Shown: positions 33,426 through 41,525 of the stretch, piece by piece | Numbering within the stretch: the stretch's first letter is position 1 | How the letters are laid out: every line of letters starts with the position of its first letter | Assembly: GCA_964453995.1 (NCBI GenBank) | Contig: CAYVQC010000017.1 | Location: 1-64,000 of the forward strand | DNA: 64,000 nucleotides | Source of the DNA: SKVR01 sp964453995 | GTDB lineage: Bacteria > Bacteroidota > Bacteroidia > Bacteroidales > UBA7960 | Reading direction: 5' to 3' | Notes under the pieces: model-generated | The model's database searches: none | Told to the model about the DNA's origin: nothing | Seen by the model: the letters and a program-made list of their open reading frames with translations, nothing else | Position numbers and translations under genes: made by a program

Positions 33426-33538
33426 ATAACACCGCAATCAGCGCACAGCCGCAAAGAACGCAAATGAATCCTTTGCTTCGCTTGCGTAAATCCCTGTTTT
33501 ACCTGCGGTTTGGTAAAAGTCCCATCCATTTAATAGCT

Positions 33539-34600
33539 ATGACAGATCCAATAAAAAAAATAATAATTCCTGACCAGCCAAAGAAAACAATTGGTTTATT
33601 TGAAAAGTACCTTACTATTTGGGTAGCCTTGGGTATTCTTGTGGGAATTGGCATCGGCCATTTTGTGGGCGATGGAATCGAGATGATCAGCAATCTTGAA
33701 ATTGCCAGGGTAAACATTCCTGTGGCCATCCTCATCTGGCTTATGATCTATCCCATGATGCTTCAGGTCGATTTTGGCAGCATCAAAAAAATAGGAAAAA
33801 AACCCAGGGGAGTTGTCTGGACACTGATCATCAACTGGGCCATTAAGCCTTTTACCATGGCGTTTTTTGCGTGGATCTTTTTTGATAAGCTTTATTCAGC
33901 CTGGCTTGATCCAACTCTGGCTGGAGAATATATTGCCGGTGCTATTATCCTGGGTGCAGCACCCTGCACTGCTATGGTCTTTGTATGGTCTTACCTTACC
34001 GATGGTGATCCCAACTATACATTGGTGCAGGTATCTGTTAACGACCTGATCATTCTCGTTTTGTTTATTCCCATTGTAGGATTGCTTCTGGGAATTACCA
34101 ATGTCATCATTCCTTACGATACTTTGGTAGCCAGTGTGGTGATTTTTGTGGTAGTACCGCTGGTGGCGGGCGTTGTAACACAACGCATCTTGTTGCGCAG
34201 TCATGGAATGCAGTGGTTTAAAGATGTTTTTCTTCCTAAACTTAAACCGGTTAGTATCATTGCCCTGCTGATAACCCTGGTGTTATTATTTGCTTTCCAG
34301 GGACAGAATATCCTAAACAATCCCCTGATCATACTATTGGCTGCAGTTCCGTTGGTTATTCAAACCTATTTTATCTTTTTCCTGGCTTGGTTTGGTGGAA
34401 GGAAACTAAAACTCTCCCACGCTGTTTGTGCCCCGGCAGCCATGATCGGGGCAAGCAATTTCTTCGAGCTTGCCGTAGCGGTAGCCATTGCCCTTTTTGG
34501 GCTACAATCGCCTGCCGCCCTGGTAACCGTGGTAGGCGTGCTGGTGGAAGTGCCGGTAATGCTGTCTTTGGTGGCATTTGCCAATAAAAACCGATATTGA
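33539..34600 (+). CDS. acr3: Arsenite efflux transporter, ACR3 family
   Basis: About 353 residues from the ATG at 33539; a longer in-frame start at 33464 would add a basic 25-residue leader without family support. Ten hydrophobic segments are visible. The ACR3 signature Cys lies in GAAPCTAMVFVWSYL, with GDPNYTLVQVSVNDL and CAPAAMIGASNFFELAVA nearby. It expels arsenite produced by ArsC. The overall order is thioredoxin-like, arsR, arsC, acr3. Confidence 0.93.
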   Translation: MTDPIKKIIIPDQPKKTIGLFEKYLTIWVALGILVGIGIGHFVGDGIEMISNLEIARVNIPVAILIWLMIYPMMLQVDFGSIKKIGKKPRGVVWTLIINWAIKPFTMAFFAWIFFDKLYSAWLDPTLAGEYIAGAIILGAAPCTAMVFVWSYLTDGDPNYTLVQVSVNDLIILVLFIPIVGLLLGITNVIIPYDTLVASVVIFVVVPLVAGVVTQRILLRSHGMQWFKDVFLPKLKPVSIIALLITLVLLFAFQGQNILNNPLIILLAAVPLVIQTYFIFFLAWFGGRKLKLSHAVCAPAAMIGASNFFELAVAVAIALFGLQSPAALVTVVGVLVEVPVMLSLVAFANKNRY

Positions 34601-34617
34601 CTGGTTTCCTGAAAATC

Positions 34618-34899
34618 ATGGTGGCTTTCCAAGATGCGTCCGATTCCGCCTTGGTTCATTTCATCAATAGATGTGGAAATCAAATCACCATTGTTGGAAA
34701 AACAAGGCATTATGTTATTACCGATGAACTGGAATATGTGGATGATTATTACAGTATACTTCGCGGTGAGCAGGAACTTCATTTTTCTGACTTCCACCTT
34801 GAGCCACCCCAAAAAGGGCCTGGAATGGTTAAGGTAAACAATTCTTTAAAGGTAAGTTTTATACTATTCCTTGAAAAAGCTACTCTTTCAGAAAAATGA
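34618..34899 (+). CDS. Doubtful short ORF after acr3
   Basis: A 93-codon open frame starting MVAFQDASDSALVHFINRCG. It has no recognisable domain, no signal peptide and no ribosome-binding or promoter signal, and it ends inside the terminator of the opposite-strand kinase gene. It could be a real small gene of the ars unit or chance. Nothing else is seen between 34601 and 34917. Confidence 0.2.
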   Translation: MVAFQDASDSALVHFINRCGNQITIVGKTRHYVITDELEYVDDYYSILRGEQELHFSDFHLEPPQKGPGMVKVNNSLKVSFILFLEKATLSEK

Positions 34900-34906
34900 G
34901 AGGGTA
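34874..34906 (-). terminator. Terminator of the hybrid kinase gene
   Basis: Read on the minus strand, TACCCTCTCA (34906-34897) pairs with TGAAAGAGTA (34890-34881) over a 6-base loop, with two G-U pairs, and is followed by GCTTTTTC. It lies 12 bases after the kinase stop codon. Confidence 0.7.
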
Positions 34907-34917
34907 TTGCGGTTCTT

Positions 34918-37900
34918 TCAGGCCTGATTTCCCAGTCTTTCCAGTGCCGAGATAAACTGATCTTTTTCGATGGGTTTGGTTACATATTCATCCAGGCCCT
35001 GATTCATGTATTTTTCTCGGTCGCCTTCAAATGCATTGGCGCTCAATCCCACAATAGGTGGAAGATCCTGGAATTTTTCCTTGAGGATTCTTGTGGCTGT
35101 AATGCCATCCATAATTGGCATTTGAATGTCCATAAGGATCAGATCGTATTTGCCGGGTTGGTAGGCTTCAATGACTTTCTTTCCGTTGGAAACCACATCA
35201 GCCTTGTGGCCCATAGAGTTGAGAAGCAGGCTGATCACTTTCTGGTTTAGTATGGTATCTTCAGCAAGAAGGATATTAAGTTTCTGCCTGGATTCAATAG
35301 TTGCAGAACTTTTTTTGTTGCTCTTTTCTATTTGCTCCGGCGAAATAGCATGAGCCTGGAAGGTAAACCAGAAGGTACTGCCCTGGTTGGGAACACTTTG
35401 TACCCCTATATCGCCGCCATGCAGCAGGGCCAGTTCTTTACAAATTGCCAATCCTAGCCCGGTACCGTCAAAATGACGAATGTCGGTTCGTTCAACCTGC
35501 GAAAAGGGTTGAAACAGGTGGTTGAATTTTTCTTCTTTTATGCCTATACCTGTATCGGTTACAGATATCTTAATGTTAACCAGACCCGAATTTTGATTTC
35601 TGCTGAGCAGCTCTGTGTCAAGAATTACTTTTCCTTTTTCGGTAAATTTTATTGCATTGGAAATGAAATTGGTTACAATTTGTGTTAGCCTGATATCATC
35701 GGCAAAAATGTATTCAGGCATACTATCGGCAAGATTACTTGTAAAGGTGATGGGTTTTTTACAAAGAGCATGAAAAAGATTGTCAGCCTTTTGAATTATG
35801 TCAGAAAACCTGAATCCTTTTTTGTTGAGGGTTAATTTGCCGGCCTCAATTTTTGAAAAGTCGAGTACATCATTTACAATTTCTCTCAGGCTTTCTCCCG
35901 ATTGCCGGATGATATTCAAATACTCTTCCTGTTTTACCGTTAATTCTGATTGTCGAAGGATCTCAATCATGCCCAGAATCCCGGTAAGAGGGGTTCTGAT
36001 CTCGTGGCTCATATTTGCCAGGAAATTTTGCTTGAATACCAGCGATTCTCTTGCTATAGCAATATCTTTTTCAAGGAGTTCTTTTTGTCGGGCCTCTTCT
36101 TCTGCAATTTTCATCCCGGTTATATCTCTTACTATTCCAATAAGCAAGGGATGGTTTTCCTTAAGGCCCAGGGAAACAATGCTGAGTTCAATGTCTTTGA
36201 GGTCTTGGCTTTTAGATGCCACCTGCAGCTCCAGGGTTGCAGAGTAAGTTTCATCTGGCCCATGCTGGTTTAGTTTTCTTTTCAGAATTTGCTGGCTTAC
36301 GGGTGTAAGCATCTTCAGGAATCCATTTTGGCGGGCAATTAATTCTCGTTTGGTACATTCTGTGATTTCACTTAGTCGTCTGTTTACATAAATGTATTTT
36401 TTTCCGTGCAGAAGAAATATCCCGTCAAAAACATTTTCAGTAATGCTGAGTAGCCTTTCCTCACTTTCTTTTGCCTTCGCTTTCTGTATTTCAAGGGCTT
36501 CGTTGTTCTCTTTTAAAGCATTGGTAGTGGCCAGCAGTTCTTCATTGGCTGCCCTGGTTTCTTCCTCTGCCACCTGCAGTTCGTAGAACATTTCCTGCAG
36601 GCGCTTTTCTCCCTTCTCAGCTTTTTCCTTGGCAATCCTGAGTTTTTCTTCAGTTTTCTTTCTTTGTGTAATATCTTCTTTTACTGCAAGATAATGCGTA
36701 ATCTTTCCCTTGTCATCAAGAATAGGAGAAATGGAAGCTGTTTCCCAGAAGGTTTCTCCGTTTTTCTTTTTGTTTTGCAATTCACCTTGCCAGGTTTTCC
36801 CGGAAGTAATGGTTGTCCAGAGTTTTTTATAAAACGCTTCGGATTGGTTTCCTGACTTCAGCAGGCTGGGATTTTGGCCCAAAGCTTCTTCCTGCGAAAA
36901 ACCTGTAATGTTTATGAATTTAGGATTAACGTATTCTATTTTGCCTTCGATATCCGTTATGACAATGCTTACGGGGCTTTGTTCCACAGCCCTTGAGAGT
37001 TGCCTGACTTTGTTTTCTGCTTTCCTGCGTTCTGTAATATCTTCGGCCGAGCAAACAACGTATTCCACGCTGCCGTCTTGCCTGAGTTTAGGTGTGCGTG
37101 TAACCGAAAGCAGCCTGTATTTTTGGTGGGCATCCAGTGTCCACTCTTCTGTAATGGTTTTCTTTCCGTTATCAAATACTTCCCGTGACGATCGGCGTGA
37201 TGCATCCACAATTTCTTCGGGTAGGAAATCATACATGCTGCGGAATGCAATCTCTTTGGCATGTTTTCCCAGAAACATTGCATGGGCTTTGTTTACTGAT
37301 CCGTAAGTGTATTCGTTGGTTAAGTACCAAACCTGAGTAGGGATGTTGTCAAGCAGGATGCGCTGCGATTCTTCAGAATGCTGCAGGTCTGCCTTGGCCT
37401 TTTGGATGTCGTTCATCATGTCAGCAAGGTGGATCCTGTGTCTTTCAGATTCTTTTAATCGGGCCTCTGCCTGGGCTTTTTCGTTTTCGCGCAGCTCTTT
37501 CAGGTCGGTGCGAATCAATTCAAGGGTTTCAGCAATATGGGCAAGAGGATTATTCTCGCTCACCGCTTCTGCATATTTACTGCTCGAACCATCCCATAAT
37601 ATGGAGCCACAAACGTTGCTGATCTCTTCAAGATCCTCCAGGCTTACATAAGTGCCCTTTTGAACTTTGTTTTTGGTTTTGAGTGACTCCTTGCTACCGT
37701 TGATTTTTTTGAAGGCTTCATTAATAGAGTCAACAAAAACAATGTTTTGCTTGAAAATGACGGAAATTACCTTGGTGGCCATGATGTTGAGTTTGCTTGC
37801 TCCTATTACCAGCAGCACTGCACAGTCATTCCTAAACTTATCATGCAATCTTCTCAAATCCCTGATGTAGGACCGTCGCAGATGGATACCGATTCCCTCT

Positions 37901-38676
37901 GATAATTCGGTAATGTCGGTTACAATCCAGGGGATATTGACAAGACGATTCTCTTCCTGTACTTTTTCTAGCAACAAAATAGCAGATGTTACCTCTGATT
38001 TGAATCGCGGGCTGTTGTGCATGGAAACGAAAAGTAGCTTTTCCGGAATAGCTCCGATTCTGTACCTGAAGTCTGAGTCTGCACTTTTGTATTCCCATTC
38101 TGGCCTGAAGCGGATTTGCGAAAAATCAAGTGCTTGACTCACGGAGAGGCCAGTGGCTGTCGCTTTTGTGTTTTTACTCCCTTCGAGGATTTCCTGCGCC
38201 CTGCAAATGGCATCTGCATATTCATTGGTTGAGTAATACTTTATTTTAGGTTCAAGATATTTAATCCCATATTGAATAAAAACCTTCATCCATCTGGGCT
38301 CATTCAAAGCTATGTAACCAGCAAGCTCCGACTGACGGCTGAGAAAATATTTCCTTTGTTTTTGAAGAGCCCTGAAAGCTATCCTGCCCTGCAGATCCTG
38401 CATGTCCCGGATCTGAACATATGGCATTTGAACTTTCGCTTCCTTTACGAATGAGTCAATCAGTGCATTGAATCGTTCAATATTATAATTTCTCAAATCG
38501 CCCCGGCTGCGTATGAAAATAATTGAATCACCGATTTTCTTCAGTGAAGTATGGTAATTGTCGCTGATCTTAGCGTTGGTATACTTAGGTAATGTTGTCA
38601 CCGGCAACCCTGTTTCATGACATGGGCAGGTTAGGTTTTCCGTAAGACTGGAATTTAAATCTTGGTTGTCAAACAT
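34918..38676 (-). CDS. Hybrid histidine kinase with duplicated N-terminal domain and three PAS domains
   Basis: A 1252-residue cytoplasmic kinase without membrane segments. Residues 51-166 and 213-327 look like two copies of one alpha/beta domain (SIIFIRSRGDLRN... and KLLFVSMHNSPRF...). A coiled coil follows (395-435), then PAS domains at about 438-550, 563-670 and 742-855, with a helix at 672-740. The HisKA H-box is FLANMSHEIRTPL (His891). The ATPase domain has TNFISNAIKF and GTGLGLAI, and the receiver domain has Asp1183 in DLILMDIQMPIMDG. No output regulator or HPt gene lies beside it. The signal and target are unknown; its own terminator indicates a separate unit. Confidence 0.9.
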   Translation of the reverse strand: MFDNQDLNSSLTENLTCPCHETGLPVTTLPKYTNAKISDNYHTSLKKIGDSIIFIRSRGDLRNYNIERFNALIDSFVKEAKVQMPYVQIRDMQDLQGRIAFRALQKQRKYFLSRQSELAGYIALNEPRWMKVFIQYGIKYLEPKIKYYSTNEYADAICRAQEILEGSKNTKATATGLSVSQALDFSQIRFRPEWEYKSADSDFRYRIGAIPEKLLFVSMHNSPRFKSEVTSAILLLEKVQEENRLVNIPWIVTDITELSEGIGIHLRRSYIRDLRRLHDKFRNDCAVLLVIGASKLNIMATKVISVIFKQNIVFVDSINEAFKKINGSKESLKTKNKVQKGTYVSLEDLEEISNVCGSILWDGSSSKYAEAVSENNPLAHIAETLELIRTDLKELRENEKAQAEARLKESERHRIHLADMMNDIQKAKADLQHSEESQRILLDNIPTQVWYLTNEYTYGSVNKAHAMFLGKHAKEIAFRSMYDFLPEEIVDASRRSSREVFDNGKKTITEEWTLDAHQKYRLLSVTRTPKLRQDGSVEYVVCSAEDITERRKAENKVRQLSRAVEQSPVSIVITDIEGKIEYVNPKFINITGFSQEEALGQNPSLLKSGNQSEAFYKKLWTTITSGKTWQGELQNKKKNGETFWETASISPILDDKGKITHYLAVKEDITQRKKTEEKLRIAKEKAEKGEKRLQEMFYELQVAEEETRAANEELLATTNALKENNEALEIQKAKAKESEERLLSITENVFDGIFLLHGKKYIYVNRRLSEITECTKRELIARQNGFLKMLTPVSQQILKRKLNQHGPDETYSATLELQVASKSQDLKDIELSIVSLGLKENHPLLIGIVRDITGMKIAEEEARQKELLEKDIAIARESLVFKQNFLANMSHEIRTPLTGILGMIEILRQSELTVKQEEYLNIIRQSGESLREIVNDVLDFSKIEAGKLTLNKKGFRFSDIIQKADNLFHALCKKPITFTSNLADSMPEYIFADDIRLTQIVTNFISNAIKFTEKGKVILDTELLSRNQNSGLVNIKISVTDTGIGIKEEKFNHLFQPFSQVERTDIRHFDGTGLGLAICKELALLHGGDIGVQSVPNQGSTFWFTFQAHAISPEQIEKSNKKSSATIESRQKLNILLAEDTILNQKVISLLLNSMGHKADVVSNGKKVIEAYQPGKYDLILMDIQMPIMDGITATRILKEKFQDLPPIVGLSANAFEGDREKYMNQGLDEYVTKPIEKDQFISALERLGNQA

Positions 38677-38842
38677 CTTTACAACAGCTTAAGGTTTGAT
38701 ACCTGCCTGAACAGAGGGGGAGATCAGGTAATCTTTCTTATGAAGGGTAAAAATAGCCCAACAAAAGTTTGGAGAGATAAGCAAAACACTGAAAATTTTT
38801 ATAAGGTAATATATGTAGAAAGAACGCGAATTGCGGGTACAG

Positions 38843-38877
38843 AAAAAAGCAGAATACCTTCTGTGATATCCTGCTTT
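38843..38877 (-). terminator. Terminator of the flavodoxin operon
   Basis: On the minus strand AAAGCAGGATA (38877-38867) pairs with TATTCTGCTTT (38856-38846) with one G-U pair, followed by six T. It is a clear intrinsic terminator 39 bases after the flavodoxin stop. The remaining 38677-38842 sequence upstream of the kinase shows no gene or consensus promoter. Confidence 0.85.
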
Positions 38878-38915
38878 GCCATGGGGTTAAGAGTTGCGAA
38901 TGGGGGGTGTATTCT

Positions 38916-39413
38916 CTACATCAGCTCACCTTTTAATTGTTCTGTCCATTTTTGAAGACGGCTGTCGGTAAGGTTGCTTTCATTGTCTTCGTCAAGGGGT
39001 AGTCCGGCAAATTTCCCATCAACCAGGGCAGTGGAATCATCAAAGCTGTAGCCTTCCGTTTCGGTAAATCCAATCACCTTGCAGCCCGAATCCTTAATGG
39101 CATTGTAAATGGTACCTATGCCATCCACAAAAGTATCAGGGTAGGCATCTGCATCGCCCAAACCATAAATGGCAACATGCTTTCCTTTTAGGTTGGCTTT
39201 TTCAAATTTGGGCAAGAATACTTCCCAGTCGTCCTGCAAATCACCGATGCCCCAGGTGCTTACCCCTATAATGATAAAATCATAGTTGTCTATATCGTCT
39301 GTACTTGCTTTGGCAACATCATAAATGTCGGCATTGAAAACTGGTTTCAGTTTTTCGGCAATAGTTTGGGTATTGCCGGTGGATGAACCGTAGAAAATGG
39401 CAGTTTTATTCAT
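38916..39413 (-). CDS. fldA: Flavodoxin
   Basis: A 165-residue long-chain flavodoxin, a FMN electron carrier that can replace ferredoxin when iron is short. The FMN phosphate loop is FYGSSTGNTQTIA (8-20), and the aromatic FMN-stacking regions are VSTWGIGDLQDDW and YGLGDADAYPDTFVDG. It is the last gene of a minus-strand unit starting near 40640, 9 bases after the preceding gene. Confidence 0.95.
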   Translation of the reverse strand: MNKTAIFYGSSTGNTQTIAEKLKPVFNADIYDVAKASTDDIDNYDFIIIGVSTWGIGDLQDDWEVFLPKFEKANLKGKHVAIYGLGDADAYPDTFVDGIGTIYNAIKDSGCKVIGFTETEGYSFDDSTALVDGKFAGLPLDEDNESNLTDSRLQKWTEQLKGELM

Positions 39414-39422
39414 AATTTAAAT

Positions 39423-39764
39423 TTAATTTAATTGTAAAACATTGTTGTTGATTTGTGAAGAGTGAAGCATGCAATGCTTCTTTTTTTGCAGTGAAATAAG
39501 GTTTTTCAGTTCGAGAAATTCGGTAGCAGTTACCGCGAAGAACATGTCCTGGAAGCCAATGTTAAGCAGTAACTTTCTTTTGTTTTGGGCATTTTTGTTT
39601 TTTTCCAGGTAATGCTGGTAGTCTATGGACTTTATGTAGGCAGCCAACTGGTTAAACTCATCGTAAGTGAGCATCAGAAAGAGGTTGCCAAATTCCAGAT
39701 GTAGTTTTCTTTTTCGGGCACAAACAAAAATTTGCCCATTGGGGGTGCTGGTTACAAGCTTCAT
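39423..39764 (-). CDS. Uncharacterised protein, DUF6686-like
   Basis: A 113-residue soluble protein beginning MKLVTSTPNGQIFVCARKRK, with LHLEFGNLFLMLTYDEFNQLA and NKRKLLLNIGFQDMFFAVTATEF. The pattern resembles small Bacteroidota proteins classed as DUF6686; this is from memory and not verified. The usual N-terminal Cys pair of that family is reduced to a single Cys. It lies 9 bases before flavodoxin and 10 after the lipoprotein gene, so the three are co-transcribed. Confidence 0.6.
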   Translation of the reverse strand: MKLVTSTPNGQIFVCARKRKLHLEFGNLFLMLTYDEFNQLAAYIKSIDYQHYLEKNKNAQNKRKLLLNIGFQDMFFAVTATEFLELKNLISLQKKKHCMLHSSQINNNVLQLN

Positions 39765-39774
39765 TAGCGTATTA

Positions 39775-40299
39775 TTACAGGTTGATCAATTCATAATCTG
39801 TTCCATCGATGTAATAAATGGAGAAGTAATCTTTGTTGTTTGCCTCCATCCAGGCTATCATCTCTTTGATATTGTCAAGCTCGGCGCTGCAATGTTCTCC
39901 ATCTTCATGGGAATGATCCAGGTTGGCTATGGCTTCTGCTTCACGTTCGCCAATAAACTCAGCATCCAGCCTTCTTTCCTTTACGATACCACGGACGATG
40001 ATCTCGTTTCCCTGGTTCTCATTGTTGAAAGCGCTAATATTTCCGGTGGCCTCTATTCTTATGGAATTATTTCCATCAGTAATAAAGCATCTCTTGCCGC
40101 CATGACTGCAAACGTGGCTTATGATTCCTTTTACAACTGTTTCATGGCCAATAGACTCTGATGCATTTTCCATGAATTCTGCTATGGTAAGAATAGGCTG
40201 ATCTTGTTCTGAAGAGCTGTTTTTTCGCGAAGTTGAATCATTACATGCTGCAAAAAATGCAGATATGATAATGATGATAATGATTGATTCGTTTTTCAT
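39775..40299 (-). CDS. OB-fold-like lipoprotein with His/Cys-rich segments
   Basis: A 174-residue predicted lipoprotein: a run of seven Ile and a lipobox FFAAC (Cys19). The middle (about 36-120) reads like a nucleic-acid or ligand-binding OB fold (ETVVKGIISHVC, RCFITDGNNSIRIEA, NEIIVRGIVKERRLD). Potential metal ligands are CSHGGKRC and HSHEDGEHC. The link with flavodoxin suggests redox or metal stress, but no function is known. Confidence 0.55.
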   Translation of the reverse strand: MKNESIIIIIIISAFFAACNDSTSRKNSSSEQDQPILTIAEFMENASESIGHETVVKGIISHVCSHGGKRCFITDGNNSIRIEATGNISAFNNENQGNEIIVRGIVKERRLDAEFIGEREAEAIANLDHSHEDGEHCSAELDNIKEMIAWMEANNKDYFSIYYIDGTDYELINL

Positions 40300-40341
40300 A
40301 AGTTCGGGGGATTATTGATTTTTTGTTAATTACGTATTTCC

Positions 40342-40512
40342 CTACTGCAGTGGGAACCATTGCGTTTCTTCCTGCCGGATGTTTTTGTTGTTTTTATGGA
40401 TCATGATATCTGCTAATATTTTTTGTGTCGATCCGGTATTTCCTGCAAAAAAGAGACGTGTGCATTGTTCCTGGTTGTTGATCTTTATCAGATTTTTATT
40501 TTTTAGGTTCAT
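40342..40512 (-). CDS. Possible 56-residue protein at the head of the flavodoxin unit
   Basis: An ATG-started frame of 56 codons (MNLKNKNLIKINNQEQ..., ending QWFPLQ). It lies between a consensus promoter at 40645-40675 and the lipoprotein gene 43 bases downstream. The segment RLFFAGNTGSTQKILADIM faintly echoes the flavodoxin FMN loop. No ribosome-binding signal is obvious. It may be a real small protein, a leader peptide or chance. Confidence 0.35.
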   Translation of the reverse strand: MNLKNKNLIKINNQEQCTRLFFAGNTGSTQKILADIMIHKNNKNIRQEETQWFPLQ

Positions 40513-40644
40513 GATTGGTTGATTAGATTAAGGTTTACTGTTTTAATCCGGTAGCTGGTTGCTCTGCAAAGATGCCATTTCATGATTTCATGCATAGCAA
40601 GGCTGCGGGTAGTTGGTGGTTTTGCCCGAACGGCTTCAACATGG

Positions 40645-40675
40645 CAAAAATATACCCGTGAAAATTGCTGTACAA
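40645..40675 (-). promoter_or_regulatory. Promoter of the flavodoxin operon
   Basis: On the minus strand TTG (40675-40673) and TATTTTTG (40652-40645) are separated by 20 bases, matching the phylum consensus in both elements and spacing. Transcription would start near 40640, leaving about 128 bases before the small ORF at 40512. Confidence 0.65.
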
Positions 40676-41040
40676 TCCCAAAAAATGGGTAAAAATATGG
40701 TTGATGTTGGAATATGACAATTTGTGGATTTCTTGGTACAAATATCCTTTCATTGTCCTCTATGACGTAATTTAGTCAGACGAACCTGCTTTTCGGATAA
40801 TTAATAGGGGTTACTTTGTATCCCCATTAATAGGGATATAAACTTTTTTTGTTGTTGGGAGTTATCTTCACCGGAAGAAAATAGCCTGGAAACAGATTTT
40901 TATGATAATTGCTCAAACCTGTTACAGGAAAAATGCCTTGCCTGTTGCCTGATCAGTTTGACATGAAAATTCGGGGGTGACAAAGAAATTATTCCCCTGT
41001 ATTTCTGAAATTTTATTACAATCATTCATTTGTATTTTCG
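40676..41040. other. Divergent regulatory region with repeated ATTAATAGGG
   Basis: This part of the 540-base gap between divergent operons has no credible gene. ATTAATAGGG occurs twice about 28 bases apart (near 40800 and 40827), and TTAATAGGGG is also roughly complementary to CCCCATTAA at 40822-40830, so the site is both a direct and an inverted repeat around TACTTTG. A regulator-binding site is plausible. Confidence 0.35.
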
Positions 41041-41061
41041 TAAATTTGCAACAATGTTGCA
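41041..41061 (+). promoter_or_regulatory. Palindrome overlapping promoter and start codon of the metal locus
   Basis: TGCAACAATGTTGCA (41047-41061) is a perfect palindrome around one base. It overlaps TAAATTTG (41041-41048), an exact -7 match, and contains the ATG at 41054. Fur-family repressors such as Zur bind comparable 15-base inverted repeats, and the downstream genes look like metal uptake, so a Zur-type operator is a reasonable inference. The arrangement implies a nearly leaderless message. Confidence 0.5.
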
Positions 41062-41428
41062 TAAAAGTGAAAAATTATTCAGCTTTGCACTGTTGTGCAT
41101 TTTTCTGTATCCCCTGATCTTCCAGTCGATACACGCGTCAGAGCATGCACATACTGCAGAAGAAGTGCACTGTTGCAGCCATTGCAGTCATTCGGGCGGT
41201 GGTTCTGCAACCCCCGGCGATACTTCCGGTAGCAACGGGGGTTATTCAGAGAAACAAGAGGAATGTTCTATTTGCAATTTTCATTATGCCAAACTGCAAA
41301 TCTATTCCAGTCCTGGTTTTTTTCTGGCCAAAGAAATCTATGGTGTATTTGATATACTTTCTTCTCACCATCCATTTATATTATTCCAGGGGCAACTCAT
41401 TGCACTCCGTGGGCCGCCAGCAGCATAG
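41054..41428 (+). CDS. Exported His/Cys-rich small protein of the metal locus
   Basis: About 124 residues from the ATG at 41054; an upstream in-frame TTG at 41030 would lie in the promoter. A hydrophobic signal or anchor (FSFALLCIFLYPLIFQSIHA) is followed by HAHTAEEVHCCSHCSHSGGG and, after a Gly/Ser-rich stretch, ECSICNFHYAKL. The His and Cys clusters suggest binding of zinc or copper. Many TonB-receptor metal loci in this phylum open with such a peptide. The receptor gene follows 97 bases on. Confidence 0.6.
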   Translation: MLHKSEKLFSFALLCIFLYPLIFQSIHASEHAHTAEEVHCCSHCSHSGGGSATPGDTSGSNGGYSEKQEECSICNFHYAKLQIYSSPGFFLAKEIYGVFDILSSHHPFILFQGQLIALRGPPAA

Positions 41429-41525
41429 TCTCTCCAGTTATTTCCTCCATTATTGATCTTTTGCTTCCATCCAGGTAAGGAATGGGGGGTTATTATTAGT
41501 GTTTTTCCTTTCAATTTTTCGATGC

